Shown here one piece after another: positions 45,052 to 53,381 of a stretch of 64,000 nt of DNA (its first letter is position 1; each line of letters starts with the position of its first letter). The position numbers were made by a program, and so were the translations under genes. This DNA is from an uncultured Bacteroidales bacterium (GTDB taxonomy: Bacteria > Bacteroidota > Bacteroidia > Bacteroidales > Muribaculaceae). The notes under the pieces are model-generated. The model did no database searches, was not told the DNA's origin, and worked only from the letters and a program-made list of their open reading frames with translations. The stretch spans positions 124,001 through 188,000 of the forward strand of contig CADCFN010000003.1 of NCBI GenBank assembly GCA_902800715.1. The letters run 5' to 3'.

Positions 45052-46053
45052 TTATAACTTCAAACGTTCCTTGAATGGTTTAATGATATATTTTGACAAT
45101 TTAGTGCCACTATAATACCAGAGTTTGAGTATAGCAATCCTATTTTTTGACCATAGATCAGAAAACTTTAACAAATCTGAACGATTCATATCAGCAATTA
45201 CTCTTCTGAATAGTTTTTCTTTAGCTAAGTCATAGTCATAATTAGATATATATATCATTGAAGCAACCTCTACTACGTTTGACATTACAAATGAACATAT
45301 ACTAGGTTCATTCACATTAAAAGGGAGATTGAGTTTGCGGACCCGTTCGAGTGATTCCAAAACCTTGATATAATGACTATTATTATTTATCAGTTCTCGA
45401 CCATCCACAGTCTGTCCATCTCGGCCCAAGAGGTATTGATACAAAGTAATATCAATAAAAAATATATTGCGAGCGCATGATAGAGGTACATACACATACT
45501 CCAAATCAGTGTAACACACACCTTCCGTTTGCACATAGCCTATCCTTTTCAATAAAATAGTTGAATACGTCAAACAATGCATGTGAAAACATTTATTAGG
45601 AAGAATGAACTGATTCAAATCCAAGGTAGTGTTAAACGGAGCTTCAAATGTCTGGATTTCAACATTATCATTGCCCTCCCAACAAATAGCATATCTCGTA
45701 CACACGCAATCTACATCCAACGTTTCTAGTGTGTGGACAAGTGTCACCAGCGCCTGGCTGTCCACCCAGTCGTCGGCATCGACGATGCGGAAGTACTTGC
45801 CCGTGGCAATCTTGAGAGAGGCGTTGATGCAGGAGCCGTAGTGTCCGTTGGGCTTGTCGATGACGACCACAGACTGCGGATAGCGCTGCTTGTAGTCGTT
45901 GGCGATTGCCAAGGTACTGTCCTTGCTGCCGTCATTGACGATGATAATCTCGAGTTGTTCCAGCACCTCGTCGACCAGCATGGAGTCCACGCAACGATGG
46001 AGGTACTGCTCCATGTTGTAACTCGGGATGCAGATGCTTAACAGCTTGCTCAT
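45052..46053 (-). CDS. Glycosyltransferase, GT2 family (mosaic composition)
   Basis: An inverting GT-A transferase of 333 residues. N-terminal domain LLSICIPSYNMEQYLHRCVD, IIIVNDGSKDSTLAIA and the metal-binding FRIVDADDWVDSQ. The start overlaps the end of glf by 4 bases (46050-46053), so the two are translationally coupled. The first ~110 codons (45720-46053) are GC-rich like native genes, while the remainder is distinctly AT-rich, so the gene appears to be a fusion of a local front half with an imported acceptor-specificity half. Confidence 0.88.
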   Translation of the reverse strand: MSKLLSICIPSYNMEQYLHRCVDSMLVDEVLEQLEIIIVNDGSKDSTLAIANDYKQRYPQSVVVIDKPNGHYGSCINASLKIATGKYFRIVDADDWVDSQALVTLVHTLETLDVDCVCTRYAICWEGNDNVEIQTFEAPFNTTLDLNQFILPNKCFHMHCLTYSTILLKRIGYVQTEGVCYTDLEYVYVPLSCARNIFFIDITLYQYLLGRDGQTVDGRELINNNSHYIKVLESLERVRKLNLPFNVNEPSICSFVMSNVVEVASMIYISNYDYDLAKEKLFRRVIADMNRSDLLKFSDLWSKNRIAILKLWYYSGTKLSKYIIKPFKERLKL

Positions 46054-47198
46054 TTATTCAACTCAGTATTAACGGTTAACAATGCCTGTTCGATGACTTT
46101 GTCCATGTCATAGTACTTGTACTCGGCGAGGCGTCCGCCGAAGGTCACGTCACGCTCCTGCTGGGCCAGCGCCTTGTAGCGCTGATATAAGGCAGAATTA
46201 GCCTCGTCGTTGACGGGGTAATAGGGTTCCATGCCGGGTTTCCACTCGGTGGAGTACTCGCGGCTGACCACTGTCCTGGGGACGGCATAGACCTCGTTAC
46301 CGAACATCTCGAAGTGCTTGTGCTCGATGATGCGGGTATAAGGCACCTCGCGCTCGGTGTAGTTGATGACCGCATTGCCCTGGTAGTTGGGCGTTTCCAT
46401 CACCTCGGTCTCGAAATTGACCGTGCGGTACTGCAAGTTGCCGTAGCAGTAGCCGAAGTACTCATCGATTGGACCCGTATAGACCAAACGGTCAGCCATT
46501 TCGTGCCAAGAATCGCGCAGTTGAGCAAAGTCCACGCCAGTGCGCGTTTCCACGCCATCGAGCAGACGCTCCACCAGGCGGTTGTATCCCCCGATAGGGA
46601 TGCCCTGGTAAGGGTCGTTGAAGTAGTTGTTGTCAAACACGAGTCGCACGGGCAGACGGCGTATGATGGATGCCGGCAGGTCGCGGCAGTCGCGTCCCCA
46701 CTGCTTCTCGGTGTAGCCCTTGATGAGGCGCTCATAGATGTCCTTGCCCACCAGCATCAAAGCCTGTTCCTCGAGGTTGCGGGGTTCTGTCACCCCCTCG
46801 GCCTTCATCCGTTCTACCGCCTCGGCCTTCTGTTCCTCGATTTTGGCAGTGGCTTCGACGGGCGTCTTCACGCCCCACATGCGGTTGAACGTGTTCATGT
46901 TGAACGGCAGGTTGTACATCTCGTCCTTGTAGCGTGCCACCGGGCAGTTGGTGTAACGGTTGAACTCGACCAAGGCGTTGACATATTCCCACACCCGCTT
47001 GTTTGCCGTGTGGAAAATATGAGCCCCATAGCGGTGGACATTGATGCCCTCGACCTGTTCACAGTACACATTGCCACCCAGGTGAGGACGACGGTCAATC
47101 ACCAGGCAGCGCTTGCCCGCTTTGTGAGCCTCATGGGCAAACACCGCGCCGAAGAGTCCGGCACCGACAATCAGATAATCGTAATCGTATCGTTTCAT
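46050..47198 (-). CDS. glf: UDP-galactopyranose mutase
   Basis: Converts UDP-galactopyranose to UDP-galactofuranose, the donor for Galf in surface glycans. The 382-residue flavoprotein has the FAD-binding start YDYLIVGAGLFGAVFAHEAH, RRPHLGGNVYCE, the substrate-loop region FHTANKRVWEYVN and C-terminal EYKYYDMDKVIEQAL. The gene is GC-rich and looks native. It overlaps the upstream GT2 by 4 bases (47195-47198) and the downstream GT2 by 4 (46050-46053). Three truncated relics of its 5' end occur further upstream in the locus. Confidence 0.95.
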   Translation of the reverse strand: MKRYDYDYLIVGAGLFGAVFAHEAHKAGKRCLVIDRRPHLGGNVYCEQVEGINVHRYGAHIFHTANKRVWEYVNALVEFNRYTNCPVARYKDEMYNLPFNMNTFNRMWGVKTPVEATAKIEEQKAEAVERMKAEGVTEPRNLEEQALMLVGKDIYERLIKGYTEKQWGRDCRDLPASIIRRLPVRLVFDNNYFNDPYQGIPIGGYNRLVERLLDGVETRTGVDFAQLRDSWHEMADRLVYTGPIDEYFGYCYGNLQYRTVNFETEVMETPNYQGNAVINYTEREVPYTRIIEHKHFEMFGNEVYAVPRTVVSREYSTEWKPGMEPYYPVNDEANSALYQRYKALAQQERDVTFGGRLAEYKYYDMDKVIEQALLTVNTELNK

Positions 47199-48205
47199 TT
47201 ATATTTGTATGAAAGAATCTTATTATATACCTTCGACAAACAAAGTGAAGTCCTGCAAGAGTGATAATGTTGAGAAACAAATCGTTTAAAACCATTATCC
47301 CATCCAATAGCATCCCAGTATTTTTTATCACTAGCCATGAGTTTTGCACACATTTCATTAAAAAGGTCATGTTCCCTGGCTCTAGCAGCTCGTTTTAAAG
47401 CCACTTCAATACTCCTGACAGCCACACGATTTGCTTCATCAAAGTAAACCTGTTCCTTGTCTCTAAAGAAATCAACAATCAACAAGGCATTATCGATATC
47501 GTCCTTTAACCGTTTCTTATTGATTACACCTTTTTTTTCAGCTGTATAAGTGTGTTCACGTGTGCAGTCATAATGATAAACAACTTTATCAATCGTATCA
47601 AATGATTCTGCATAATAAGCAAGACGGGTCATCATCCAACAATCCTCACCACAGTTCACACCCTCCTTGGCCCTAATATTGTAGTCATCATACAATGACT
47701 TTCTGATAAGATGGTTCCAAAGGCTGTGGTTGATGGTCGGTTGCATCATATCGATAACGAACTCTTCTTTTGAACTATAGTGAGGACTCGGCAACATGAT
47801 TTGATTATAAGCTGTGTGCATTATTGCCAATCCGGTCACTATGTCAGCCTTGGAAGTCAACTGATGATTGACCAGAGTTTCCACCGAGTCCAATTCGGTA
47901 TAATCATCGGAATCGGCATGAATGACGAACTCCCCTGTACAGTGTTCCAGAGCTGTGTTTCTAGACGCAGCAACTCCACGATTTCTATCATGGTTGATTA
48001 TCTTAGTCTGGTTAGAACGATGGGGGTAACGGCTCATTACCCGTATCAATACGTCAATACTTGAATCTGGCGTGCAGTCGTTGACAAAGACGTACTCAAT
48101 GTTAGCATAAGTTTGCTCAAATAATCTGACTGCGCATCGTTCAATATATTTCTCGACATTATGTATTGGAATTACAATCGAAACATATGGGTTTATTGTT
48201 GCCAT
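47195..48205 (-). CDS. Glycosyltransferase, GT2 family (paralogue of 48582-49592)
   Basis: A 336-residue inverting GT-A enzyme: YVSIVIPIHNVEKYIERCAV, EYVFVNDCTPDSSIDVLIRV, and the DxD-like EFVIHADSDDYTELDSV. It is AT-rich. It aligns without gaps to the GT2 at 48582-49592, with moderate identity in the first half and near identity in the last third, extending past the stop codon into the glf start. The stop codon overlaps the ATG of glf (ATGA). Confidence 0.9.
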   Translation of the reverse strand: MATINPYVSIVIPIHNVEKYIERCAVRLFEQTYANIEYVFVNDCTPDSSIDVLIRVMSRYPHRSNQTKIINHDRNRGVAASRNTALEHCTGEFVIHADSDDYTELDSVETLVNHQLTSKADIVTGLAIMHTAYNQIMLPSPHYSSKEEFVIDMMQPTINHSLWNHLIRKSLYDDYNIRAKEGVNCGEDCWMMTRLAYYAESFDTIDKVVYHYDCTREHTYTAEKKGVINKKRLKDDIDNALLIVDFFRDKEQVYFDEANRVAVRSIEVALKRAARAREHDLFNEMCAKLMASDKKYWDAIGWDNGFKRFVSQHYHSCRTSLCLSKVYNKILSYKYK

Positions 48206-48495
48206 ATTAATACTTAAATTTGGGTTTATTTATATTTTTGGTTATGTTCCAGAATAACAACAATAGTTTTCAAGAATAAGAAAAGATTAGATAGCACTAG
48301 CCAATTGTCACTAGATGAAATGACAATCAAGCAGATATACTATTATCCTTCTAAATAACATTAAAATAGATTCGAATTAGCTCTAGGGAGCAAGGGCAGT
48401 TGAATTTGTTAGCTAATCTATATGGTTATGATTGCGTTGGCTTCCACTTTTCAAGGTTTTCTCTTTCAGAAACGCGACAAGAACAGACGAAGTGA

Positions 48496-48585
48496 TTAAA
48501 ACAACAGACCACCCGCATGATTGATGCGGTCAACCACCGCGCAGAACAGTCCAGCGTTGACGATCAAGTAATCGTATCGTTTCAT
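48496..48585 (-). pseudogene. glf 5' relic 1 (29 codons)
   Basis: ATG at 48585 begins MKRYDYLIVNAGLFCAVVDR and ends at a TAA (48496-48498). It matches the first ~16 residues of intact glf, with FAD-loop glycines replaced (NAGLFC for GAGLFG), then diverges. It overlaps the upstream GT2 stop by 4 bases exactly as intact glf does. Confidence 0.85.
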
Positions 48586-49592
48586 TTATATTTGTATGAA
48601 AGAATCTTATTATATACTTTCGACAAAAACAGTGAAGTCCTGCAAGAGTGATAATGTTGAGCAACAAATCGTTTAAAACCATTATCCCAGCCAATAGCAT
48701 CCCAGTATTTTTCATCACTAGCCACCAGTTTCACACACATTTCATTAAAAAAGTCATGCTCCCCAGCACTAGCAGCTTGTTCTAAAGCCACTTCAACACT
48801 CTTGACTGCCACACGATTTGCCTCATCAAAGTAAACCTGTTCCTTGTCTCTAAAGAAATCAACAATCAATAGAGCAGTAGCGATATCGTCCTTTAATTTT
48901 TTCTTATTGACTACACCCTTTTTGTTTGCCGTATAAGAATATTTACGAGTACAGTCATAATGATAAACTATCTCATCAACAAATGAGAAAGAAGAAGCGT
49001 AATAGGCCAATTGCGTCATTACCCAGCAATCCTCACCATAGTTCACGCCTTCCTTTGCCTCGACCTCATAATCGACATATAGCGACCTGCGAATCAGACG
49101 TTTCCAAATGCTATGATTAATTGTCTCCTGCATCATATCCGTCACAAATTCCTCTTTTGAGTTATAGTGAGGATTAGGCAACAGTGTGTGCCCATTAACC
49201 ATGTACATCACTGACACTCCGGTCACTATATCGGCTTTGGAGCGCAACTGTTGATTGACCAATGTTTCCACCATGTTCAATTCAACATAATCATCAGAAT
49301 CCACATGAATGATAAACTCTCCTGAACAATTCTGCACTGCGGTATTCCTTGCAGCGGCAAGCCCACGGTTCACAGTGTGGTTAATGATTCTGGTAGATTT
49401 CTCGCGCAAAGGATAACGCTTCATCACCTGTTCAAGCACCTGTATGCTACCGTCAGGGGTACAGTCATTGACAAAGACATATTCGATGTTCTCATAAGTC
49501 TGCTCAAACAGGCCAATGGCACAACGCTCGAGATACTTTTCAACATTGTATATCGGGACAAGAATTGATACCTTGGGAGTCTCAATACTCAT
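48582..49592 (-). CDS. Glycosyltransferase, GT2 family
   Basis: A 336-residue GT-A enzyme: KVSILVPIYNVEKYLERCAI, YVFVNDCTPDGSIQVLEQVM, metal-binding EFIIHVDSDDYVELNMVETL. It is full length with no frameshift, so it is probably functional beside its paralogue at 47195. The last third is nearly identical to that paralogue (EKYWDAIGWDNGFKRFVAQH), which suggests gene conversion. It is followed by glf relic 1 through an ATGA overlap. Confidence 0.9.
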   Translation of the reverse strand: MSIETPKVSILVPIYNVEKYLERCAIGLFEQTYENIEYVFVNDCTPDGSIQVLEQVMKRYPLREKSTRIINHTVNRGLAAARNTAVQNCSGEFIIHVDSDDYVELNMVETLVNQQLRSKADIVTGVSVMYMVNGHTLLPNPHYNSKEEFVTDMMQETINHSIWKRLIRRSLYVDYEVEAKEGVNYGEDCWVMTQLAYYASSFSFVDEIVYHYDCTRKYSYTANKKGVVNKKKLKDDIATALLIVDFFRDKEQVYFDEANRVAVKSVEVALEQAASAGEHDFFNEMCVKLVASDEKYWDAIGWDNGFKRFVAQHYHSCRTSLFLSKVYNKILSYKYK

Positions 49593-50029
49593 AAACAGTT
49601 TTTCTAATGTCAGCTAATTAATGAGAGCCACTGGTTTCCCGATAAAATTAGGAAATGATAAAGATGTGCCTCTAAACCCTGCGGGCTAATGCGAATTTCA
49701 CGAACCTTTAGCTCGGCGTAGCCAATTTAACTAATTTGATGCTAGTATTTTAATCTATTCGTGAGATTTGTATAATTAGCGCAATTAGCATTAAAAAGTA
49801 ACAGAATCAAATTGTTATTCATTGCATAGTAATTTCAAATCCGTGCGCTTGAATAAATATTATAATAATCTGATTATAAACAACTTACATCATTATTGTC
49901 GTTTTTTAGCGGGACACCATAATGAATGAGAGCTTCTATCGTAAACCACAAGCGTATTCGTGTGTATGCTAATGAGATTAGATTACACGGACCGCATTAA
50001 CCTTTATCTTGCGCAATCCACTCATCGAT
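49593..50029. other. Decayed intergenic stretch inside the polysaccharide locus
   Basis: These 437 AT-rich bases lie between a GT2 start and glf relic 2. No open frame of interest is present. The one structure seen is an imperfect inverted repeat at 49685-49704 and 49758-49780. It may be the remains of a lost gene between cassettes. Confidence 0.5.
49685..49780. repeat. Imperfect inverted repeat (possible small mobile or RNA element)
   Basis: Arm GCTAATGCGAATTTCACGAA (49685-49704) pairs with TTCGTGAGATTTG...ATTAGC (49758-49780) with a few mismatches and a small bulge. The centre also contains GCTA-rich short palindromes. Confidence 0.4.
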
Positions 50030-50119
50030 TTATACAACGACTTCAATACCGGAGAGAATACCCCAGAACACCGCGCAGAACAGTCCAGCGTTGACAATCA
50101 AGTAATCGTATCGTTTCAT
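50030..50119 (-). pseudogene. glf 5' relic 2 (29 codons)
   Basis: ATG at 50119 begins MKRYDYLIVNAGLFCAVFWG and ends at TAA (50030-50032). It shares the NAGLFC substitutions with relic 1, and about 50 bases are nearly identical between the two, so one was copied from the other. It lies 26 bases after the upstream GT2 stop codon. Confidence 0.85.
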
Positions 50120-50145
50120 TGGTATCTAGTAAAAAAGGGAGGCAT

Positions 50146-51114
50146 CTACTGATAGTCAGCCTCGTTACTTGACAATTTCAATGCCGAGGCCAATGGTGGG
50201 GCATACCTTACCAGTGTCCTCTTGATAAAATGAATCGGGCAGTATCTCAATGAGTAGATATAATCCTTCAGTTTCAACAATGTTGAATCTTGACATTGAG
50301 CCCTCTCCCAATATCTAAAGGAAATTGCGTTCATCATCACACGGTGATTCACTCTCTTAAAATTATCCTTCACAAACAAATAATGCTCGGGACCACCCAT
50401 CGAGAAAACTCGAGCACTCTTCGGGCTGAAAGTGATTCCTTTATCCTGAACACGATAGACCGACATCATTCTGTCCATGCCACGAATCTTGCCCATCTCA
50501 GCGCAGGAAAGTACAAGAACAATATCTCCAAACAGATTACGGTATCTCCTCTTTAATGGATAAAACTGGCATTTTTTCCTATATACCATAGATGCTGTCG
50601 GGACCGTCCAAACCGAAAACAACTCAGTCGATTCATAATCACGATTCTCTATACTACGAAAAGTATTACCCGGTTTTCTTTGCATTTCCTCTCCACTCTC
50701 GTGAATGATTGTGTTCGCACGATGGAAGCACATTGTATAATCTGGATGACTTTCGAGGAAGTCCACCTGGAGCTGCAGCTTATTGGGGTCGGTCCAGTAG
50801 TCATCGCCTTCACAGAAGGCAACATATTTTGAACCAGGGTTCATGGCGGCATCCATGGCTCTTGCCAGTGAGCCATCGCGCTTGCTGAACTGGTTCTCGG
50901 TCTCGTAGCAGGGTATGATGATGTCGGGGTACCTCTCGGCATACTCACGGATGATAGCAGCCGACCCGTCGGTTGAGGCATCGTCGTGGACGATAGCCTC
51001 GAAGGGGAAGTTGGTCTTCTGCATCACAAAGCCGTCCAGGCACTGACGCAAGTAGGGCTCATGGTTATATACCAGGCACAGAATTGATACCAAAGGCACT
51101 CTTTCTTCACTCAT
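50146..51114 (-). CDS. Glycosyltransferase, GT2 family (conserved front, divergent back)
   Basis: A GT-A transferase of about 322 residues. The ATG at 51114 (MSEERVPLVSILCLVYNHEP) is chosen; earlier in-frame codons add 20 unrelated residues. Motifs: FEAIVHDDASTDGSAAIIRE and the metal-binding VAFCEGDDYWTDPNKLQLQV. Residues up to about 130 closely match the next transferase at 51263-52258 and are GC-rich; after LESHPDYTMC the sequence becomes AT-rich and unrelated to that paralogue. Confidence 0.88.
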   Translation of the reverse strand: MSEERVPLVSILCLVYNHEPYLRQCLDGFVMQKTNFPFEAIVHDDASTDGSAAIIREYAERYPDIIIPCYETENQFSKRDGSLARAMDAAMNPGSKYVAFCEGDDYWTDPNKLQLQVDFLESHPDYTMCFHRANTIIHESGEEMQRKPGNTFRSIENRDYESTELFSVWTVPTASMVYRKKCQFYPLKRRYRNLFGDIVLVLSCAEMGKIRGMDRMMSVYRVQDKGITFSPKSARVFSMGGPEHYLFVKDNFKRVNHRVMMNAISFRYWERAQCQDSTLLKLKDYIYSLRYCPIHFIKRTLVRYAPPLASALKLSSNEADYQ

Positions 51115-51218
51115 CTTTCTTATTTGTGTTAGAACTGTGTGAGTGACATCAATAGAAAAGACACCTGAACGCAATAAATGACATCCTCTCTAACTGCTGA
51201 TAGCCTATCCCAAAAACT

Positions 51219-51266
51219 TTACCGTAATCCCCAAATGCCGACAATCAAGTAATCGAAATCCATCAT
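51219..51266 (-). pseudogene. glf 5' relic 3 (15 codons)
   Basis: ATG at 51266 gives MMDFDYLIVGIWGLR and a TAA stop (51219-51221). It matches the FAD-binding start of a glf allele of the MDFDYLIVG type, different from the MKRYDY type of the other copies. It overlaps the upstream GT2 stop through ATGA, as intact glf does. Confidence 0.75.
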
Positions 51267-52258
51267 GTGAATTGATAATAGAAATAACGACGCCATATCT
51301 TTTTGAAAACTCTCGTAACATATTTATTATCAATCAACAAAACCAGCAAATGAAGATGCCAGCGCCAATTAAATCTTATAATCTCTTTCTTAAAAGCCTT
51401 CAAATACTTTCTTACTGCTTCTTTGCCTTGGTCTATTGGAAGGCACATATTTATGTAAAAAGCTATCCTATTATAAAAATGACGTCTATACTTCGGATAA
51501 TCATTTGCAAAGCCTTTTAACATATTGACCTCGCTTCTTCTTGTTTTAATCAATCGATCCACATCAAAACTCTGCTGCCTGTTTGACCATGAGCCAGGAT
51601 GGTTAATTCTATAAACAGACATCTGACGGTCAAAGCAGTACACAGCGCCCTTCATGGCACACATAATCTGGAGCGGATAGTCTCCGACATGACATTTTCG
51701 GCAATAATCGGGATAATCAGGCCATTTAACCTGTTTTCTATACAGCAAACTACAAGTCGATAAAAATAGTCCACCGCGATTGATGATTTCATCAGGTTTC
51801 AATCTACCGCTTCTATCAGGAGGAACGACATCAACAAATGAGTTTAGGCCTTCATCATATACTTTGGTCAAGTTACAGCACATTGAGTAATCCGGATGAC
51901 TTTCGAGGAAGTCCACCTGCAGTTGTAGTTTTTCGGGGTCGGTCCAATAGTCGTCCCCCTCGCACGAAGCGACATACTTAGAGCCAGGGTGCATGGCGGC
52001 ATCCAATGCTCTTGCCAGTGAGCCATCGTGCTTGCTGTACTGATTCTCGGTTTCGTAAATGGGTTTGATGATGTCGGGGTATTTCTCGGCATACTCACGG
52101 ATGATAGCAGCCGACCCGTCGGTCGAGACATCGTCATGAACGATAGCCTCAAACGGGAAATTGGTCTTCTGCATCACAAAGCCGTCCAGGCACTGCCTCA
52201 AGTACGGCTCATGGTTATAGACCAGGCAACGGATGCTCACTAAAGGAATTTGCGACAT
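51263..52258 (-). CDS. Glycosyltransferase, GT2 family
   Basis: A 331-residue GT-A transferase: IPLVSIRCLVYNHEPYLRQC, EAIVHDDVSTDGSAAIIREY and metal-binding CEGDDYWTDPEKLQLQVDFL. The front ~125 residues differ at about 13 positions from the GT2 at 50146, while the back half is unrelated (DRSGRLKPDEIINRGGLFLS) and probably sets acceptor specificity. The composition breakpoint is near 51890. Confidence 0.88.
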   Translation of the reverse strand: MSQIPLVSIRCLVYNHEPYLRQCLDGFVMQKTNFPFEAIVHDDVSTDGSAAIIREYAEKYPDIIKPIYETENQYSKHDGSLARALDAAMHPGSKYVASCEGDDYWTDPEKLQLQVDFLESHPDYSMCCNLTKVYDEGLNSFVDVVPPDRSGRLKPDEIINRGGLFLSTCSLLYRKQVKWPDYPDYCRKCHVGDYPLQIMCAMKGAVYCFDRQMSVYRINHPGSWSNRQQSFDVDRLIKTRRSEVNMLKGFANDYPKYRRHFYNRIAFYINMCLPIDQGKEAVRKYLKAFKKEIIRFNWRWHLHLLVLLIDNKYVTRVFKKIWRRYFYYQFT

Positions 52259-52336
52259 AAGGATATCAGAGAATAATTAGAGATTTCGCTAAAGGCACTG
52301 AGTAAACCCAGTGGTAAACATCACTCAAAAAATGAA

Positions 52337-53377
52337 TCAACTATTATTTACTACTAAATCACGGATTTCTTCCTCGGTAATATAATCTTCCTCTCTGCCC
52401 CATATTTTGGCGAATCGTTGTTTTTCCATTTCTTCCTTGAAGTCGACAAGGTAGTCATGCCAAGAATAACGGGGCTCATATCCCAATTCGTTGACCGTTT
52501 TCCTATTATCCAACACAAACTGTCGAGAACTTCGTTTCTCAGGTTTGTAAATGATTCGTGAAGGATGGTCTTTGGGAGAAAACACGTCAATAATGCCTTC
52601 AATACGCTCTTTCAGCGTGCTGCCACCACTGCCAACGTTATAAATACCACCATCAACGTCAGCCAGGACAGCTTTTTCAATAATCTGCAAGAAATCCTTG
52701 ATACATATTGTTTCCAGAAGACGATGAGGATCGCCCCATAATTCAATATCAGCGCCCTGCATAGCGCGATAAATCAAGTACCTATCAGATACCATGATCT
52801 TCTTGCCGTCTCGGAACGTATAGGGGTTGGGGTGATATAGATAAATCCTTGACAATCGGATGATGAACCTCTTGATACCAAATTCCCTGTAATAGTGCTC
52901 TATCATGTCAACAGCAGCATTTTTGGCAATCACATACAGCCAGTGGTCACCATCGGGCACTTTTCTGAGGGAATCGGCGGGAATAGGCACCTTTGTACCA
53001 AACAAATAATTGATGTCGAACAGTGTCTGAGGGAACAAGATTCTGTCTGCACCGACTTTGCGCGTATATTCCAGCACATTCAGGGTTCCCTGCACAATAG
53101 ACTGTATATAACTTGTTCCATCGAAGCCCTTCATAACCGCTGGCAACATACCCGCAAAATGCACTACAGCATAGATACCAGCCTGCGGCAATTTCTCGAA
53201 ATCCTCAGGATTAGTGATGTCTACAGAATAATACGGAATATCGTAATCGGCAAAGAAGCCGTTGTCATCCTTGCGATGTCCTACTGCAATCACGCCATAA
53301 CCCAAGCCCTTTAAATGGATTGAAATATGTGCACCAAGATTGCCTGTTGCACCGATGACTAATATCGTTTTGTTCAT
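52337..53377 (-). CDS. NAD-dependent epimerase/dehydratase (extended SDR)
   Basis: A nucleotide-sugar epimerase or reductase of about 346 residues. The NAD-binding start is ILVIGATGNLGAHISIHLKG, the catalytic YxxxK is in YVIAKNAAVDMIEHYY, and the late motif GGIYNVGSGGSTLKERIEGI is usual for sugar SDRs. It likely makes an activated sugar for the polysaccharide. The ATG at 53377 is preferred by family start; an ATG at 53389 overlapping the previous stop is also possible. AT-rich composition suggests acquisition with its neighbours. Confidence 0.85.
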   Translation of the reverse strand: MNKTILVIGATGNLGAHISIHLKGLGYGVIAVGHRKDDNGFFADYDIPYYSVDITNPEDFEKLPQAGIYAVVHFAGMLPAVMKGFDGTSYIQSIVQGTLNVLEYTRKVGADRILFPQTLFDINYLFGTKVPIPADSLRKVPDGDHWLYVIAKNAAVDMIEHYYREFGIKRFIIRLSRIYLYHPNPYTFRDGKKIMVSDRYLIYRAMQGADIELWGDPHRLLETICIKDFLQIIEKAVLADVDGGIYNVGSGGSTLKERIEGIIDVFSPKDHPSRIIYKPEKRSSRQFVLDNRKTVNELGYEPRYSWHDYLVDFKEEMEKQRFAKIWGREEDYITEEEIRDLVVNNS

Positions 53378-53381
53378 ATAT

